Assembly (NCBI GenBank): GCA_900546255.1
Contig: URCB01000094.1
Span: 1 to 5,406, forward strand
Length of the DNA: 5,406 nt
Source of the DNA: an uncultured Eubacteriales bacterium
GTDB taxonomy: Bacteria > Bacillota > Clostridia > Oscillospirales > Oscillospiraceae
Reading direction: 5' to 3'
Shown piece by piece: positions 5,330-5,406 of this stretch (positions within the stretch are counted from its first letter, which is position 1; the number at the start of each line of letters is the position of its first letter). The notes beneath the pieces were generated by a model that saw only the letters and a program-made list of their open reading frames with translations, did not search any database and had not been told where the DNA came from. The position numbers were made by a program, and so were the translations under genes.

Positions 5330-5357
5330 GGGATACCCTTCGGGGTATCCCTCTTTT
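5330..5357 (+). terminator. Intrinsic terminator of the gntR-ABC-lipoprotein operon
   Basis: A perfect 9-bp stem GGGATACCC/GGGTATCCC (5330-5338 with 5343-5351) encloses a TTCG loop closed by C-G, the very stable UUCG tetraloop. It is followed by TCTTTT (5352-5357). It begins six bases after the lipoprotein stop codon, which marks the end of the transcription unit. Confidence 0.93.
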
Positions 5358-5371
5358 GTGGGGGGGCGGGG

Positions 5372-5398
5372 CTGCGTACCCTTCGGGTGGTCGGGGCT
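5372..5398 (+). repeat. 27-bp repeat, right copy (inverted relative to left copy)
   Basis: These 27 bases are the exact reverse complement of positions 9-35. A G-rich stretch (5360-5371) precedes it, matching the sequence before the left copy apart from a few-base gap. It lies beyond the operon terminator and is followed by CTTACG, where the left copy has TTTTCG. Both copies point outward from the window, each behind the final gene of a transcription unit. Confidence 0.8.
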
Positions 5399-5406
5399 CT
5401 TACGGT

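Noticed and set aside
9..5398. CRISPR array or insertion sequence based on the 27-base repeats
   Set aside because: There are only two copies, inverted and more than 5 kb apart, with no spacers between repeats and no transposase, integrase or cas gene in the window.

Overview
The window looks like chromosomal DNA from a GC-rich Clostridia/Oscillospiraceae-type Firmicute, for example a relative of Flavonifractor or Intestinimonas. The evidence is strong AGGAGG-type ribosome binding sites, sigmaA-like TTGACA/TATAAT promoters, a GntR(YtrA)-ABC operon, and above all a SCIFF ranthipeptide locus, which is a hallmark of Clostridia. The genus is an inference from these traits.

Two divergent transcription units share a promoter region at about 2690-2949. 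The leftward (minus) unit begins at a perfect consensus promoter. It encodes scfA, a 48-residue six-cysteine peptide precursor, followed by a strong intrinsic terminator, then scfB, the radical SAM/SPASM maturase. After scfB come two small unrecognised proteins: a 67-residue acidic one, and a 25-residue single-membrane-segment one that is too short for normal gene calling. The last gene is a SanA/YdcF-like (DUF218) membrane-anchored protein whose start codon is unclear. The terminator between precursor and maturase, together with a poor scfB ribosome binding site, should make far more substrate than enzyme.

The rightward (plus) unit encodes a YtrA-type GntR repressor, an ABC ATPase, a six-segment permease and a small lipoprotein. 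The first three genes overlap or nearly touch, the lipoprotein follows after 34 bases, and a UUCG-loop terminator closes the unit. Its promoter carries an array of GTACA repeats around the transcription start, which is a likely autoregulatory operator. This layout fits a repressor-controlled transporter of the kind that responds to envelope stress or antimicrobial peptides. Whether it also handles the product of the neighbouring ranthipeptide genes is untested inference.

Both window ends carry the same 27-base sequence in inverted orientation, each copy just downstream of the last gene of its unit. The most notable points are: the SCIFF core has Gly where I recall the family having the thioether-acceptor Thr; two uncharacterised small proteins follow the maturase; the DUF218 gene shows a possible ATA start overlapping an upstream TAG stop; and the 27-base outward-facing repeats. 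The basic SCIFF and YtrABC systems are known families, so any novelty lies in these details.
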